Positions 24,103 to 33,101 of a stretch of 64,000 nucleotides of DNA are shown here, one piece after another (positions within the stretch are counted from its first letter, which is position 1; the number at the start of each line of letters is the position of its first letter). Source of the DNA: Sphingoaurantiacus capsulatus. Lineage in GTDB: Bacteria > Pseudomonadota > Alphaproteobacteria > Sphingomonadales > Sphingomonadaceae. The stretch is taken from positions 558,001 to 622,000 of the forward strand of contig NZ_JBHRXV010000011.1 in NCBI RefSeq assembly GCF_042648405.1. Direction: 5' to 3'. The notes under the pieces were generated by a model. The model was not told the DNA's origin. It searched no databases and saw only the letters and a list, made by a program, of their open reading frames with translations. Made by a program: the position numbers and the translations under genes.

Positions 24103-25310
24103 TGCTGCCGCTCGGCGACGCGCAGGCGAAGCTGCTGGGCAGCCTGTCGCCGCTGCCGGCCGAGACCGTCCCGCTGGCCGCCGCCGCTGGCCGCCACCTC
24201 GCCGCCGATATCGTCGCGCGCCGCACGCAGCCGCCGTTCGCCGCCTCGGCGATGGACGGCTACGCCATTCGCTTTGCCGACATGCCGGGGCCTTGGCGGC
24301 TGATCGGCGAAAGCAGCGCCGGGGCGCGGTTTGAGGGCAGCATCGGCGCGGGCGAAACCGCGCGCATCTTCACCGGCGCGCCCCTCCCCGCCGGCGCCGA
24401 TACGGTGATGGTGCAGGAGGATGTGGCCCGCGACGGCGACAGCGTGCGGCTGGCGCTCGAGGGACCGCCGCGCGAGGGCGCGCATATCCGCGCCGCCGGG
24501 CTCGATTTCGGCAAGGGCGATCGGCTGGTGACGGCGGGCACGCGGCTCGGCGCGGCGCAGATCGGGTTGATCGCCTCGGGCGGCTTTGCCGAGGTCGCAG
24601 TCCATCGCCGTCCTCGCGTGGCGCTGCTGTCGACGGGCGACGAGCTGGTGCCGCCCGGCGTGACGCCCCGCCCCGACCAGATCGTCAACGCCAATGGCGC
24701 GATGCTGGCGGCGCTGTTCACAGCGGCGGGCGCGGAAGTGACCGACCTCGGCATCGTCGCCGACGACCGTGACGCGATCGGCGCGGCGCTGGCGGAAGCA
24801 GCGGGCGCGGACCTGCTGGTGACCATCGGCGGCGCCTCGGTCGGCGACCGCGATCTCGTCGTGCCGGTGCTGGAGGCGCAAGGCGCTGCGATCGATTTCT
24901 GGAAGGTGGCGATCCGGCCGGGCAAGCCGATGTTGACCGGGATGCTCCGCGCGACGCGGGTGATCGGGCTGCCCGGCAATCCGGTGTCGGCGTTCGTCTG
25001 CGCGCAATTGTTCGTGCTGCCGGCGATCCGGCGGCTGGCGGGATCGCCGTCGCCGCTGCCACCCGTCCTTCAGGCGCGCGCCACCATCGACCTGCCCCCC
25101 AACGACAAACGCCGCGACCATCTGCGCGCGACGTTGGCGTGGAGCGGTAACGCTTGGACAATCACGCCCGTCGCGCGGCAGGACAGCTCGATGCTGGGGA
25201 TATTGGCCGCCAGCAACGCCTTGCTGGTACGCCCCGAGAACGACGCCGGCGTAACGGTCGGCGGGTTTGTTCCCGTTATACCCCTTGACAGTGGAATCCC
25301 CACCCCGTAG
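24102..25310 (+). CDS. moeA: Molybdopterin molybdenumtransferase
   Basis: Inserts molybdate into adenylylated molybdopterin. The 402-residue four-domain protein has PFAASAMDGYAIRF and IFTGAPLPAGADTVMVQED in domains I/II. The MogA-like domain III has VALLSTGDELVPPG, IVNANGAMLAAL, GGASVGDRDLV, KPMLTG and VIGLPGNPVSAF. TGATG coupling to moaC. Its last codons contain the lexA promoter. Confidence 0.95.
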   Translation: MLPLGDAQAKLLGSLSPLPAETVPLAAAAGRHLAADIVARRTQPPFAASAMDGYAIRFADMPGPWRLIGESSAGARFEGSIGAGETARIFTGAPLPAGADTVMVQEDVARDGDSVRLALEGPPREGAHIRAAGLDFGKGDRLVTAGTRLGAAQIGLIASGGFAEVAVHRRPRVALLSTGDELVPPGVTPRPDQIVNANGAMLAALFTAAGAEVTDLGIVADDRDAIGAALAEAAGADLLVTIGGASVGDRDLVVPVLEAQGAAIDFWKVAIRPGKPMLTGMLRATRVIGLPGNPVSAFVCAQLFVLPAIRRLAGSPSPLPPVLQARATIDLPPNDKRRDHLRATLAWSGNAWTITPVARQDSSMLGILAASNALLVRPENDAGVTVGGFVPVIPLDSGIPTP

Positions 25311-25327
25311 TCGTTCCTTATTCGTTC
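25285..25327 (+). promoter_or_regulatory. lexA promoter with SOS box
   Basis: TTGACA (25285-25290) and TAGTCG (25308-25313) with a 17-base spacer; the GTTC-N7-GTTC box (25313-25327, GTTC-CTTATTC-GTTC) begins at the last base of the -10. This is the inverse complement of the alphaproteobacterial LexA operator GAAC-N7-GAAC, so lexA is almost certainly autorepressed. The -35 lies inside the 3' end of moeA. Confidence 0.85.
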
Positions 25328-25347
25328 CTGTACGACGAGGCGACCGG

Positions 25348-26043
25348 ATGTTGACGCGCAAGCAGCACGATCTCCTGGCTTTCATTCACACCCGCCTGCA
25401 GACGAGCGGCGTGTCGCCCTCGTTCGAGGAGATGAAGGAGGCGCTCGAGCTCAAGTCGAAGTCGGGCGTGCACCGCCTGATCAGCGCGCTCGAGGAACGC
25501 CGCTTCATCCGCCGTCTGCCCAACCGCGCGCGTGCGCTGGAAGTGCTGCGCCTGCCCGAAGGCATGGCTGCCGCCGCGCCGGCACCCGCCGCGCAGGCGA
25601 AGCCGTCGAACGTGGTGCAGGCCGAGTTCGGCAAGCGCGCCGCACCGAAGGTCGCCAACGACGTCATCGAGCTGCCGCTGCACGGCCGCATCGCCGCCGG
25701 CCAGCCGATCGAGGCGTTCGAGACCGACGCGGCGCTGTCGGTGCCGGCCGCCCTGCTCGGCTCGGGCGAGCATTATGCGCTCGAAGTGTCGGGTGACTCG
25801 ATGGTCGAGGCCGGCATCCTCGACGGCGACTATGCGCTGATCCAGCGCTGCGAGACCGCCCGCGACGGCGAGATCGTGGTGGCGCTGGTCGACGGGCAGG
25901 AAGCGACGCTTAAATATCTCCGCAAGGAAGGCGGCATGGTCCGCCTCGACCCGGCGAACGCGATGTACGAGGCGCAGCATTACCTGCCGTCGCGCGTGCG
26001 CATTCAGGGCAAGCTGGTCGGCCTGCTCCGCCGGTACCATTGA
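25348..26043 (+). CDS. lexA: LexA repressor
   Basis: SOS master repressor, 231 residues from MLTRKQHDLLAFIHTRLQTS. A winged-helix DNA-binding domain (1-~68, with SGVHRLISALEERRFIRR) is joined by an Ala/Pro linker to a peptidase S24 domain. The self-cleavage site is Ala117-Gly118 (GRIAAGQP), the nucleophile Ser151 (SGDSMVEAG), and the general base Lys189 (EATLKYLRKEG). An extension upstream to 25267 overlaps the SOS box and is rejected. Its 3' end overlaps the convergent comEC by 40 bases. Confidence 0.97.
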   Translation: MLTRKQHDLLAFIHTRLQTSGVSPSFEEMKEALELKSKSGVHRLISALEERRFIRRLPNRARALEVLRLPEGMAAAAPAPAAQAKPSNVVQAEFGKRAAPKVANDVIELPLHGRIAAGQPIEAFETDAALSVPAALLGSGEHYALEVSGDSMVEAGILDGDYALIQRCETARDGEIVVALVDGQEATLKYLRKEGGMVRLDPANAMYEAQHYLPSRVRIQGKLVGLLRRYH

Positions 26044-28166
26044 TCGGGAACGGCGGTCGCCCACGGGTGATCGCCGTGATCGTCGGCCACAGCACGTACC
26101 CGTAGCGGATCCAGCCAGATCGCCACCGCGCCGCTCTTCGCCAGCGCCGCGCGGTCGAGCTTCAGCCAGCGCGGACGGCAGCCGTCGGGCAGCCAGCGCT
26201 CGCTGACCACGATATCGACGCGCGCGCAGGCACGTACCAGCTGCCGCCAGTCGAGATGCGCACGCGACCGCGTCGCCATGAGGCGCCATTCACGACCGCC
26301 CTTCGTCACCGTGGTCACACAGGCATCGCGGTTGCAGCGGCCCCTCGTGCGGTCGCTCCACGCGGTCAGGCTGTCGGTGGCGGCGGCATCGCTCCACATA
26401 TCGCTGATGAAGCTGCCGGCGCGCGGGCGGAGCATCACCAGCCGCCCGTCCTCGACGATGGCGACGTGGCGCCCGTCGGGACTGACAACGAGGTCGGCGG
26501 GCTTCGCTGCGAGCGCCAGCAGCGCGGCGAGCGCGACCGGCGCAAAGCCGGCATAGCGCATCCGCCCCTCCCACAACGCCAGCCACAGGCCGCCGACGAT
26601 GAACGCGGCGAAGGCGGTGGCCGGCATCGACGGCAGCCGCGACACCGCGCCGGGCCAGGAGGCCACGGTGTCGGCGAGCAGGATCAGCATGTCGAGGCTC
26701 CACCCCAGCACCGCATAGGCGGGAGCGCCCAGCCCCAACGGGTCGAGCAGCAGCGCCGCGGCAGCGGCGGGCATCACCACGAAGCTGGTGAACGGGATGG
26801 CGATGATGTTGGCGAACACGCCGTAGAAGCCGGTGCGCCCGAAATGCGCCAGCGCGATCGGCGCCAGCGCCCCCTCGACCAGCAGGCCGGTGACCAGCAG
26901 CGCGATGAACGCCCGACCGAAGCGCGCCGCAAGGCCTATGTCGCCGCCGCCCGCCATGCTCTTGCCGAGGCGTGACTGATAGAAGACGACAATGGCGGTG
27001 ACCGCGGCGAACGACAGCTGGAAGCTGGCGCCGAGCAGCGCCTCGGGCCGCACCACGAGGATCAGCAAGGCGGCAGCGGCGACCATGCGCAGCGAGATCG
27101 CCTGCCGCCCGATGCAGAGGCCGGCCAGCACCAGCAGGGTCGCGATGCAGGACCGCACCGTCGGCACCTCGGCGCCGGCGAGCAGCGTATAGCCGATGCC
27201 CGCCAAGGCCGCGACGGCAGCCGCGATGATCTTCACCGGCCAGCGCAGCGCGATCCACGGGCTGAGCAGCAGCAGGTGCCGCACCAGCCACAGGGTGCCG
27301 CCGACCACCACGGCGATATGCAGGCCGGAGATCGACAGCAGATGCGCGAGGCCGCTGTCGCGCATGTCCTCGGTCACTTCCTCGGGGATGCCTCCCCGGT
27401 CGCCGGCGACAAGCGCTGCGGCGATGCCACCCGCCGCACCCTCGATCTGGCTGTGGATGCGTTCGGTAAGCTTGCGCCGCAGCGTATCGAGCCACGCGCG
27501 GGCATCGCCGGGCGGCGGCGCAGGCTTCAGCAGGGTCGGCGCGCCCAAACTGTACCCCGACGCGCCAATGCCCTCGAACCACGCCCGGCGGGCGAAATCA
27601 TAGCCGCCCGGCACACTCGGCCCCGGCGGTGGACGCAGGGTCGCGCGGATGCTGACCGTGGCACCGGGAAGGATGTCCTCGGCGGGCGCCTTGCGCAGCG
27701 ATACGCGCACCTGCGGCGGCAGATCGTTGGCACTAGGCGCCAACAGCAGGCGATAGCGCTCGAGCGCCGGCTGGCGATCGACGCCGACGACCCTTGCCTC
27801 GAAGGTCCGCGCGAATTGGCTGCGCTCCAGCTTGGGCGCGGCGACGCTCTCGGCCCGCCACCACGCCAGCGCGACACCGGCAGCGATCAGCAGGCCCGCC
27901 CACAGCAGGCAGCGTCCCAGCAATCCGCGCACCGCCAGCCCGCTGACCGCGACCGCCCCGGCCGCCAGCAGCACCGCCTGCCACTGGCCGACGCGCGGCA
28001 ACGCGAAATAGGCGGCGATGCCCACGCCCAGCATCACCGGCACCCACAACACCAGCTGATGCCGCTCCGCCGCGAGTGTTTCCTCTATGCTTTCGACAGC
28101 GCGGCGCAGGCGGCCGGCCAGTGCCCCGCCCTGCGTTTGAACCGCTGCCGACGCTATGCTAAGCAC
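26004..28166 (-). CDS. comEC: ComEC/Rec2 family DNA-uptake channel protein
   Basis: 720-residue polytopic membrane protein. After N-terminal helices (about 38-105) comes an OB-like DUF4131 region (RVVGVDRQPALERYRLLL), then the competence domain with MRDSGLAHLLSISGLHIAVV, VRSCIATLLVLAGLCIGRQA and the following helices to about residue 560. ComEC carries single-stranded DNA across the inner membrane. The C-terminal ~160 residues lack the HxHxDH motif of the metallo-beta-lactamase domain found in many ComEC proteins and show scattered Cys instead. GTG start. Convergent with, and overlapping, lexA. Confidence 0.88.
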   Translation of the reverse strand: MLSIASAAVQTQGGALAGRLRRAVESIEETLAAERHQLVLWVPVMLGVGIAAYFALPRVGQWQAVLLAAGAVAVSGLAVRGLLGRCLLWAGLLIAAGVALAWWRAESVAAPKLERSQFARTFEARVVGVDRQPALERYRLLLAPSANDLPPQVRVSLRKAPAEDILPGATVSIRATLRPPPGPSVPGGYDFARRAWFEGIGASGYSLGAPTLLKPAPPPGDARAWLDTLRRKLTERIHSQIEGAAGGIAAALVAGDRGGIPEEVTEDMRDSGLAHLLSISGLHIAVVVGGTLWLVRHLLLLSPWIALRWPVKIIAAAVAALAGIGYTLLAGAEVPTVRSCIATLLVLAGLCIGRQAISLRMVAAAALLILVVRPEALLGASFQLSFAAVTAIVVFYQSRLGKSMAGGGDIGLAARFGRAFIALLVTGLLVEGALAPIALAHFGRTGFYGVFANIIAIPFTSFVVMPAAAAALLLDPLGLGAPAYAVLGWSLDMLILLADTVASWPGAVSRLPSMPATAFAAFIVGGLWLALWEGRMRYAGFAPVALAALLALAAKPADLVVSPDGRHVAIVEDGRLVMLRPRAGSFISDMWSDAAATDSLTAWSDRTRGRCNRDACVTTVTKGGREWRLMATRSRAHLDWRQLVRACARVDIVVSERWLPDGCRPRWLKLDRAALAKSGAVAIWLDPLRVRAVADDHGDHPWATAVPDQWYRRSRPTSLP

Positions 28167-28209
28167 CCCGCTCCTTTCGGCATTCGCCCGAGTTTCAGTC
28201 AGGTTTTAC

Positions 28210-29622
28210 ATGGGCGCAAGCACCAGCCCCAAGGTGGTCACGCGGTTCGCGCCGTCGCCCACCGGCTACCTCCACATCGGCGGCGCGCGCACCGCGCTGT
28301 TCAACTTCCTTTTCGCCCGCCACCACGGCGGCGAATTCAAGCTGCGCATCGAGGATACCGACCGCGCACGCATGCCCGAGGGCGCCACCGAGGCGATCTT
28401 CGACGCGCTCGGCTGGCTCGGCCTGCAGTGGGATGGTGAGGCAATCTTCCAGTTCGCCCGCGCCGCCCGCCACGCTGAGGTCGCGCATGAGCTGCTGGCC
28501 AAGGGCGGCGCGTACAAATGCTGGATGACGCCCGAGGAGCTGGCGGCCGGCCGCGCCGCGGCGGAAGCGGCGCGCAAGCCCTTCCGCCTGTCGAGCCCGT
28601 GGCGCGACCGCAGCGACGGCCCGGCCGACCAGCCCTTCGTCGTTCGCCTGCGCGCGCCACGCGAGGGCGCCGTCACCATCGACGATCAGGTGCAGGGCGA
28701 CGTCACCGTCCAGAACGCCGAGCTCGACGACATGGTGCTGCTGCGCTCCGACGGCACGCCGACCTATATGCTCGCCGTGGTGGTCGACGATCATGACATG
28801 GGCGTCACCCATGTCATCCGCGGCGATGACCATCTGAACAATGCCTTCCGCCAACTCGCGCTGATCCGCGCGCTCGGCTGGCCGGAGCCGGTCTATGCGC
28901 ATGTCCCGCTGATCCACGGCCCGGACGGCGCCAAGCTGTCGAAGCGCCACGGCGCGGTCGGCGCGGAGACCTATCGCGACATGGGCATCCTGCCGGAGGC
29001 GCTGGAGAATTATCTGCTCCGCCTCGGCTGGGGCCATGGCGACGCCGAGATCATCTCGCGCGAGCAGGCGATCAAGTGGTTCGACCTCGCCGGCGTCGGC
29101 CGCGCGCCGGCGCGGCTCGACCCGAAGAAGCTCGAGCATATCAACGGCCATTATCTGCGCGAAACCGATGATGCGCGACTGGTCGATCTGATCGTGCCGC
29201 TGATTGGCGCCCAGAATGGGCGCAATCTCAACGAGTCGGAGCGTGCATTGCTGCTGCGCAGCATGCCGGAGCTGAAGGCGCGGGCCAAGGATTTGAACGA
29301 GTTGGCTTCTGCCTCGCTTTTCCTGTTTCGCACCCGCCCTATCCCACTCGACGAACGCGCGCAGAAGTTGCTAGAACCGCCGGCAAGCGACCTGCTGAGC
29401 CAGGCCCGCGACGCGCTTGCCGCCTCGGCCGACTGGTCGGGACCGGCGCTCGAAGCTGCGATCCGCGAGCTCGCCGAACGCATCGGCGTCGGCCTCGGCA
29501 AGATCGCGCAACCGTTGCGTGCCGCGCTGACCGGCTCTTCCACGAGCCCCGGCATTTTCGATGTTCTCGACGTGCTGGGTCGCGACGAGAGCCTCGGGCG
29601 GATCGACGACCAATTGCGCTAG
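28210..29622 (+). CDS. gltX: Glutamate-tRNA ligase
   Basis: 470-residue class I synthetase from MGASTSPKVVTRFAPSPTGYL. The HIGH-type sequence is GYLHIGGARTALFNFL; the second class I motif is GAKLSKRHGAVG (KLSKR). RIEDTDRARM and HVIRGDDHLNN are typical of GlxRS. Alphaproteobacteria often have two gltX copies, one misacylating tRNA-Gln for GatCAB amidation; which this is cannot be told here. Eighteen upstream codons are open but not conserved. Divergent from comEC with overlapping 5' ends (44 bp between chosen starts). Confidence 0.95.
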   Translation: MGASTSPKVVTRFAPSPTGYLHIGGARTALFNFLFARHHGGEFKLRIEDTDRARMPEGATEAIFDALGWLGLQWDGEAIFQFARAARHAEVAHELLAKGGAYKCWMTPEELAAGRAAAEAARKPFRLSSPWRDRSDGPADQPFVVRLRAPREGAVTIDDQVQGDVTVQNAELDDMVLLRSDGTPTYMLAVVVDDHDMGVTHVIRGDDHLNNAFRQLALIRALGWPEPVYAHVPLIHGPDGAKLSKRHGAVGAETYRDMGILPEALENYLLRLGWGHGDAEIISREQAIKWFDLAGVGRAPARLDPKKLEHINGHYLRETDDARLVDLIVPLIGAQNGRNLNESERALLLRSMPELKARAKDLNELASASLFLFRTRPIPLDERAQKLLEPPASDLLSQARDALAASADWSGPALEAAIRELAERIGVGLGKIAQPLRAALTGSSTSPGIFDVLDVLGRDESLGRIDDQLR

Positions 29623-29664
29623 CCCTCGAGCGAGCGAAACAAGAAGACGGAAGGGACGAAGCCC

Positions 29665-30948
29665 ATGACCGATACCGCAAAGCTGAACGTCGGCGACAAG
29701 GCGCTCGAATATCCCGTTCTGAACGGCACCGTCGGCCCCGACGTCGTCGACATCCGCAAATTCTACGGCCAGTCGGGCCGCTTCACCTACGATCCGGGCT
29801 TCACCTCGACCGCGTCCTGCGAGTCGAAGATCACCTACATCGACGGCGACGAGGGCGTCCTCCTCCACCGTGGCTACCCGATCGAGCAGCTGTCCGAGCA
29901 GTCGTCCTTTATGGAGGTCGCCTACCTCCTGCTGCGCGGCGAGCTGCCGACGCCCGACGAGCATGACGATTTCGTGCGCACGATCAGCCGCCACACCATG
30001 GTGCATGAGCAGCTGGCGATGTTCTATCGCGGCTTCCGCCGCGACGCGCACCCGATGGCGATCATGTGCGGCGTCGTCGGCGCGCTGTCGGCCTTCTACC
30101 ATGACTCGACCGACATCAACGATCCGGCACAGCGGCTGATCGCCAGCCACCGGCTGATCGCCAAGATGCCGACGATCGCGGCGATGGCGTATAAATACGC
30201 CGTCGGCCAGCCGTTCCTCTACCCGGACAACAGCCTGTCCTACACCGGCAACTTCTTGCGCATGACCTTCGGCGTTCCCGCCGAGCAATATGAGGTGAAC
30301 CCGGTCGTCGAGAAGGCGCTGGACCGCATTTTCATCCTGCACGCCGACCATGAGCAGAACGCGTCGACCTCGACCGTGCGTCTCGCCGGGTCGTCAGGCG
30401 CCAATCCGTTCGCCTGCATGGCGGCGGGCATCGCGTGCCTGTGGGGTCCGGCGCACGGCGGTGCCAACGAGGCGGCGCTCAACATGCTGCGCGAGATCGG
30501 CCGTCCGGAGCGGATTCCGGAGTTCATCGCCCGCGCCAAGGACAAGAACGATCCGTTCCGCCTGATGGGCTTCGGCCACCGCGTCTACAAGAACTACGAC
30601 CCGCGCGCGACGGTGATGCAGAAGACCGTCCGCGAGGTGCTGAGCGCTTTGGGCGTCGATGATCCCGTGTTCGAGGTGGCGCTCCGCCTCGAGGAGCTGG
30701 CGCTCAGCGACGATTATTTCGCCGAGAAGAAGCTGTTTCCGAACGTCGATTTCTATTCGGGCATCATCCTGTCGGCGATCGGCTTCCCGACCACGATGTT
30801 CACCGTGCTGTTCGCGCTGGCCCGCACCGTCGGCTGGGTCGCACAGTGGAACGAGATGATCGAGGATCCCGAGCAGAAGATCGGCCGTCCGCGCCAGCTC
30901 TACACCGGCGCCACCACCCGCGACTACATCCCGCTCGACAAGCGTTAG
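29665..30948 (+). CDS. gltA: Citrate synthase
   Basis: Type II hexameric-class citrate synthase of 427 residues. Active-site stretches are LHADHEQNASTSTVRLAGSS (His and ligand residues), CLWGPAHGGANEAAL (His), GFGHRVYKNYDPRA (His/Arg), and the aspartate in FPNVDFYSGI. A purine-rich GGAAGGGA lies before the ATG, 42 bases after gltX. TCA-cycle entry point. Confidence 0.97.
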   Translation: MTDTAKLNVGDKALEYPVLNGTVGPDVVDIRKFYGQSGRFTYDPGFTSTASCESKITYIDGDEGVLLHRGYPIEQLSEQSSFMEVAYLLLRGELPTPDEHDDFVRTISRHTMVHEQLAMFYRGFRRDAHPMAIMCGVVGALSAFYHDSTDINDPAQRLIASHRLIAKMPTIAAMAYKYAVGQPFLYPDNSLSYTGNFLRMTFGVPAEQYEVNPVVEKALDRIFILHADHEQNASTSTVRLAGSSGANPFACMAAGIACLWGPAHGGANEAALNMLREIGRPERIPEFIARAKDKNDPFRLMGFGHRVYKNYDPRATVMQKTVREVLSALGVDDPVFEVALRLEELALSDDYFAEKKLFPNVDFYSGIILSAIGFPTTMFTVLFALARTVGWVAQWNEMIEDPEQKIGRPRQLYTGATTRDYIPLDKR

Positions 30949-30954
30949 GCGCTT

Positions 30955-31989
30955 CTAGGCACTCGGCAACGTCAGCACGAAGCGCGCGCCGCCGGTCGGC
31001 GCGGCTTCGGCGGACAGGTCGCCGGCCATGCGCCGCGCCAGCTCGCGCGCGATGTGCAGGCCAAGGCCCGAGCCTTCTTCCTCGACCCCGTCGCCGCGCG
31101 CGAACTTGCCGAACACCCGCTCGCGCTCGTCTGGCGCGATGCCGGGGCCGGTATCGTCGATCGTCAGCCGCACCCGCCCGCCGTCCGCCGTCACCCCCAG
31201 CCGCACGCTGCCGCCCTCCGGCGTGAATTTCACCGCATTGGTCAGCAGGTTGACGAGGATCTGCAGAACGCGGCGGCGATCGGCGAGTACCGCACGGGCG
31301 ATGCGCAGCGGCCCGTCGATCTCGATGCGGCGGCCGGCGGCACGCAGCGCGATCAACGATTTCGCCTGCTCGACCACCTCGACCAGATCGAAAGCGACGA
31401 CCTCCAGTCGCCCGCTGTCCGCCGCCTCGGGGCTGACATCGAGCAGATCGTCGAGCATCGACAGCAGATGGCGCCCGGCTGCGGCGATGTCGCGGGCATA
31501 ATCCTCATAATGCGGCTGCAGCGGGCCGTGCGTGCCCAGCGCCATCACCTCGGCAAAGCCGATGATCGCGGTCAGCGGCGTACGCAGCTCATGGCTCATC
31601 GCCGCGACGAAGCGCTCGCTCGACAGTTCGGAGCTGGGCGCATCGGCGGCGCGGCCGAAACCGCGAAAGCCGACCAGCACGCCCTCTTCGACGATCGGCA
31701 GCCCGTCGAGCCGCTGCATCCGACCGCCCATGTCGAGCAACTGCCCCTTGAAGCCCGACACCTCACGCCGCGCGCGCAGGATCGGCGGTTCGCCGCCGGG
31801 GCCGTCGAGCAGGCGGCCGAGCGCGTCGAGCGGCTGGCCGATGAACAGCATCGACGGGCGCCCTGATTGCCCGAGTGCGCCGTCGGACAGCGTGACGAGG
31901 CGGAGTTGCGCATCGACCTCCCACGCCCAGTCTGTGCCGGCGCGCGCGAAGTCGCGCAGCCGGTCGCGGTCGCGCGACGAGGTCGGCAT
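30955..31989 (-). CDS. Sensor histidine kinase (soluble-looking, orphan)
   Basis: 344-residue kinase without an obvious membrane segment. The N-terminal ~115 residues form a PAS-like sensor (WAWEVDAQLRLVTLSDGALG onward). The HisKA H-box is FVAAMSHELRTPLTAIIGF, phospho-acceptor His133. The catalytic ATPase has the N-box LVNLLTNAVKFTPEGG, G1 DDTGPGIAPDE, F-box VFGKFARG and G2 GSGLGLHIA. Its ATG overlaps the stop of the DUF2336 gene (TGATG). No response regulator lies nearby, so the partner is elsewhere. Convergent with gltA, 6-bp gap. Signal unknown. Confidence 0.9.
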   Translation of the reverse strand: MPTSSRDRDRLRDFARAGTDWAWEVDAQLRLVTLSDGALGQSGRPSMLFIGQPLDALGRLLDGPGGEPPILRARREVSGFKGQLLDMGGRMQRLDGLPIVEEGVLVGFRGFGRAADAPSSELSSERFVAAMSHELRTPLTAIIGFAEVMALGTHGPLQPHYEDYARDIAAAGRHLLSMLDDLLDVSPEAADSGRLEVVAFDLVEVVEQAKSLIALRAAGRRIEIDGPLRIARAVLADRRRVLQILVNLLTNAVKFTPEGGSVRLGVTADGGRVRLTIDDTGPGIAPDERERVFGKFARGDGVEEEGSGLGLHIARELARRMAGDLSAEAAPTGGARFVLTLPSA

Positions 31990-33056
31990 CAGCGCGGTGT
32001 CTCCGCGTTGAGATCGTCGATCGCCTCGCGGAAGCCCGGATCGAGCCGCCAGCCGGCCAGCAGGCGCCGGGCGGCCGAGGGTTCGATCGCTTCATAAGCG
32101 GCAAGCAACGCTCGCTGCGCCGCCGGCGAGCGCGCGATCGGTTGCCCGGCCTCCAGCAGTTCGACGATCGCTGCCGCCGAAGCGGCGGGCGCGCCGATGC
32201 CGCGGAGCATCGCGAGCAGGCTGTGGCGGCCTCGGTCGGCGAGCAATTGCCAAACCAAATCGAGCGCAACCCCGGCGCGCACCGAGAGGCCGCAGGCGAA
32301 CAGCGCCAGATGCCCCTGTTCGAGCGCCTTCAGCAGGAAGTCGTCACTGAGCTCGCCTAGCGCTTCCAGCCGAGCGGCGAGGCGCAGCGCGCGGGCGCGG
32401 CTGCCCTGCGATTCGCTGTGATCGGCCATCGCCTCACGCACCGCATCCTCGAGCGCACGATCGACCTCAGCGGCATCCACCCCGCCCTGCCGCAGCGGGG
32501 CACGGAGCGCGGCAGCGACCAGCCAGTAGAGGCGGTAAGCGAGCGTCGGCGGTAGATCATCGGCGAGGAGCAGCGGCTCGCGGAAGCGGTCGCGGCGGCG
32601 TGCCTCGCCAACCACATAGGCGACGGCCCGGCGGGCGAGTTCGGCGTCGGCGCTGCGGGCGAGCGCGTCGAGCAGGCCAATACCGCCCGCCGCGTCGAAC
32701 GCGGCGTCGGCAGCGACCAGCGACAGCCGATGTTCCTCGGCGCGCTGCATGACAAGGCGGAGCAGCGCGGAATCGCGCAGCAGGCCGCCGACTTCGAGCG
32801 TGGGCCAGGCGGTATCGGAGAGATCGGGCGTACCGGGCAGCCGGTCGGCGACCTGATGGAGCAACAGCAGTTCGACCGCGCCGACGAGCTTCGCCAGCAG
32901 ATCGCCGATCAGCGCGCGCTGTTGATCGGTAAGTCGTTGATCGGAGGGCAGGAACAGGTCATGCGCAGCCGCCGACAGCTCGGCCCGCGCGCTGCGCGTC
33001 CGATCTGCTGCCATGGCAAGCAGATGCTCGACCTCCCTGTTCCGCTCGTGCGCCAC
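31989..33056 (-). CDS. DUF2336 family protein
   Basis: 355-residue cytoplasmic, mostly alpha-helical, Ala/Leu-rich protein with HEAT-like helical pairs, e.g. ALGELSDDFLLKALEQGHLA and LLADRGRHSLLAMLRGIGAP, which is the repeated core of DUF2336 proteins of alphaproteobacteria. Biochemical function unknown. GTG start (VAHERNREVEHLL). Translationally coupled to the downstream histidine kinase, so it may feed or modulate that kinase; this is inference from coupling only. The 45-bp gap upstream contains GGTTAACGGGG but no promoter I could assign. Confidence 0.75.
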   Translation of the reverse strand: MAHERNREVEHLLAMAADRTRSARAELSAAAHDLFLPSDQRLTDQQRALIGDLLAKLVGAVELLLLHQVADRLPGTPDLSDTAWPTLEVGGLLRDSALLRLVMQRAEEHRLSLVAADAAFDAAGGIGLLDALARSADAELARRAVAYVVGEARRRDRFREPLLLADDLPPTLAYRLYWLVAAALRAPLRQGGVDAAEVDRALEDAVREAMADHSESQGSRARALRLAARLEALGELSDDFLLKALEQGHLALFACGLSVRAGVALDLVWQLLADRGRHSLLAMLRGIGAPAASAAAIVELLEAGQPIARSPAAQRALLAAYEAIEPSAARRLLAGWRLDPGFREAIDDLNAETPR

Positions 33057-33101
33057 AATCCCTCTCTGCGGACCACGGTAAATACACTGGGTTAACGGGG
33101 C

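Noticed and set aside
28137..28160. TTGAAC/TATGCT as a gltX promoter
   Set aside because: The spacer is only 12 bases, too short for a sigma-70 promoter.
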